Part shown: positions 62,705 through 64,000 of the stretch, in pieces
Layout of the letters: each line of letters begins with the position of its first letter
Numbering within the stretch: the first letter of the stretch is position 1
Assembly (NCBI RefSeq): GCF_012641395.1
Contig: NZ_JABAIH010000015.1
Location: 50,915 to 114,914, forward strand
DNA length: 64,000 nt
Source: Rhizobium sp. P32RR-XVIII
GTDB taxonomy: Bacteria; Pseudomonadota; Alphaproteobacteria; Rhizobiales; Rhizobiaceae
Reading direction: 5' to 3'
The notes under the pieces: model-generated
Seen by the model: the letters and a program-made list of their open reading frames with translations, nothing else
Databases searched by the model: none
What the model was told of the DNA's origin: nothing
Translations under genes and position numbers: made by a program

Positions 62705-64000
62705 TCAGGCGGTTTTCATGATTGCACCTTCGATAACGACGCCGGAGCTCACGTATTTCCACAGTGCAACGAGCAGCTTGCGGGCCAGCGCCACGATCAT
62801 CGGCGTTTTAAGGCGGCCCGCGTTGCGAGCGATGCGCTCCTTGAACCACAATGTTAACGGCGATTTCGGTTGATGCCGCAACCATAGCCAGGCGAGCTCG
62901 ACCATGGTCGCTCGCAAACGCGGATTTCCCGCCTTCGAGACACCTTGCTCGCGACTGACGTTCCCGCTTTGCCAAGGGGAGGGGGCAAGGCCAGCGTAAG
63001 ACGCGATTTGCCGTCGATTGTCGAAGTGTCGGAACAGGCCTTCCGTGTAGAGTATCGTAGCGAACTCTGGACCAATTCCTTTGATTCCCAAAAGCGCCGT
63101 CGCTCCTGCCGGCGTTTCCGGCGTCTCCTGCACGATCAACGCATCTCGCTCGGCTTCTACGGCCTTGATTTGTGTGAGTAACAGTTCGAGGCGATCAAGC
63201 TCTCTACAGATTTCTGCTTTCAAATGCTTTGCTAGCGGTCGGCCATCTCCAGTTCGAAGCTCGTCCAGACGCTGGCGACGATCTCTATTTACAGGCTCGT
63301 ACCCTCGTATTCCTTGCGTAAAGAGCAGCCCCTTTATGCGATTGACGTGGAAGACACGCTCCGCAATTAGAGTTTTGCGCTCCCGCCCGATCCGACGATT
63401 GTCGTCCTCCTCGGGTGTGAGGAGTTTGACCATCGAGCACGCACGTGGCTCGCCACGTTTCCACGCCATCAAGGCGCGGATCAGCGTTTCGCCGTCGATG
63501 CGATCCGTTTTTGCCCGGCGATGGCGGCGGGGCATGGCAATGGATGCGGCCTCTACAATATGGCTTTCGATCCACTCTTCTCGGCTGAGCATTCGCCCCA
63601 GCCAGAAACCGTCAAGTCCGGCTTCCTGGATCACCACCAGCGGATACAGCCTCTCCCGGCGTCTCTGGGCTTTGTGACGAAGTGCGGCGAAACATGAAAA
63701 CAAGCCGGCGATATCGCCGCCGGTCACCGTATGACGGGACATCTTCTCGCTTCCAGGCAACATAGCTGTCACGAGCCATGTCGATTTGCTCAATTCCAAC
63801 GAGACGAAAATTGCGCCAAGATCGACGGGGGTAGCGGTCCGTGCTTGAGTTCGATCTGCTGTTATCGGCATGATTGGCCTCCAGAGAGTTTTCTAGATGG
63901 TGTAACGGGCGGAGCCCAGCCAGCCGAGTTTGAAGGCTTGGTGGTCGTCCCTCACAATGATGGTGTCGCGGAGTAGGGATTGACCTGCTCCATAACATCA
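62690..64000 (-). mobile_element. IS110-family insertion sequence, left boundary open
   Basis: The transposase gene plus about 130 bases of upstream sequence. IS110 elements have no terminal inverted repeats, so ends cannot be fixed by eye; the right window edge cuts the upstream non-coding end. Confidence 0.6.
62705..63871 (-). CDS. IS110-family transposase
   Basis: A 388-residue transposase with the DEDD RuvC-like domain at the N-terminus (DLGAIFVSLELSKSTWLVTA, VVIQEAGLDGFWLGRML, RRHRRAKTDRIDGETLIRAL, with Asp, Glu, Asp and Asp residues) and the Tnp_20 domain (LLGIKGIGPEFATILYTEGLFRHFDNRRQIASYAGLAP and GNPRLRATMVELAWLWLRH with the catalytic Ser region before it). GGAGGCC precedes the ATG. 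IS110 elements use a bridge RNA encoded in a non-coding end. The upstream end lies at 63872-64000 and beyond the window. Confidence 0.9.
   Translation of the reverse strand: MPITADRTQARTATPVDLGAIFVSLELSKSTWLVTAMLPGSEKMSRHTVTGGDIAGLFSCFAALRHKAQRRRERLYPLVVIQEAGLDGFWLGRMLSREEWIESHIVEAASIAMPRRHRRAKTDRIDGETLIRALMAWKRGEPRACSMVKLLTPEEDDNRRIGRERKTLIAERVFHVNRIKGLLFTQGIRGYEPVNRDRRQRLDELRTGDGRPLAKHLKAEICRELDRLELLLTQIKAVEAERDALIVQETPETPAGATALLGIKGIGPEFATILYTEGLFRHFDNRRQIASYAGLAPSPWQSGNVSREQGVSKAGNPRLRATMVELAWLWLRHQPKSPLTLWFKERIARNAGRLKTPMIVALARKLLVALWKYVSSGVVIEGAIMKTA

Overview
The window looks like a stretch of a large repABC-type plasmid (or chromid) from the Rhizobium/Agrobacterium group. The evidence is a complete repA-repB-repC cassette (43.9-47.5 kb) with its countertranscript RNA, many small protein families typical of rhizobia (DUF982, DUF6894, DUF1488, RHE_PE00001), an extra groESL copy behind a CIRCE element, and high-GC coding sequence throughout except in the RADAR genes, which read visibly AT-richer. 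No chromosomal housekeeping operon or complete tRNA/rRNA gene is visible.

Layout. (1) 0-12 kb: a truncated family-5 solute-binding protein at the left edge, then a carbohydrate catabolic locus. One arm (minus strand) encodes a class II aldolase, a FGGY kinase and a HAD hydrolase. The divergent arm encodes a DeoR regulator, a second FGGY kinase, a ribose-type ABC importer (ATPase, permease, binding protein) and a TIM-barrel isomerase/epimerase. (2) 12-13.2 kb: a decayed 3'-5' exonuclease, a ProQ/FinO-domain protein and a small ORF. (3) 13.4-23 kb: a degenerate OmpR-type regulator, then an aminotransferase / TPP decarboxylase / SDR operon and a divergent polyamine-type ABC importer, with a GntR/FCD regulator between them and palindromic operator candidates in both promoter regions. 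(4) 23-31 kb: a gene-poor region with small proteins, phage and frameshifted remnants, and duplicated putative small-RNA elements. (5) 31-37.7 kb: groES-groEL, an NAD(P)-binding protein, an integrase pseudogene, a Cys-cluster protein and a cold-shock protein. (6) 37.9-43 kb: a sensory module of HWE-type histidine kinase, double-domain KaiC-like ATPase and single-domain response regulator, then an alpha-oxoamine synthase behind a second degenerate OmpR-type regulator.

(7) 43.9-62 kb is the plasmid maintenance and defence region. repABC is followed by a winged-helix protein, a fused nucleotidyltransferase-HEPN protein, an orphan VapB-like antitoxin and a frameshifted RHE_PE00001 gene. Next come a GHKL ATPase fused to a PD-(D/E)XK-like nuclease domain, a RADAR pair (rdrA AAA ATPase and rdrB adenosine deaminase) and an ietA-ietS pair (AAA ATPase and subtilisin-like protease). 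IetAS is known from Ti plasmids as a stability/incompatibility module and has been reported to act against phage. (8) An IS110-family transposase closes the window.

The most interesting part is 48-62 kb: RADAR, IetAS and an unassigned GHKL-nuclease protein lie together directly beside the replication origin, so plasmid retention and antiphage functions appear to be packed into one block.
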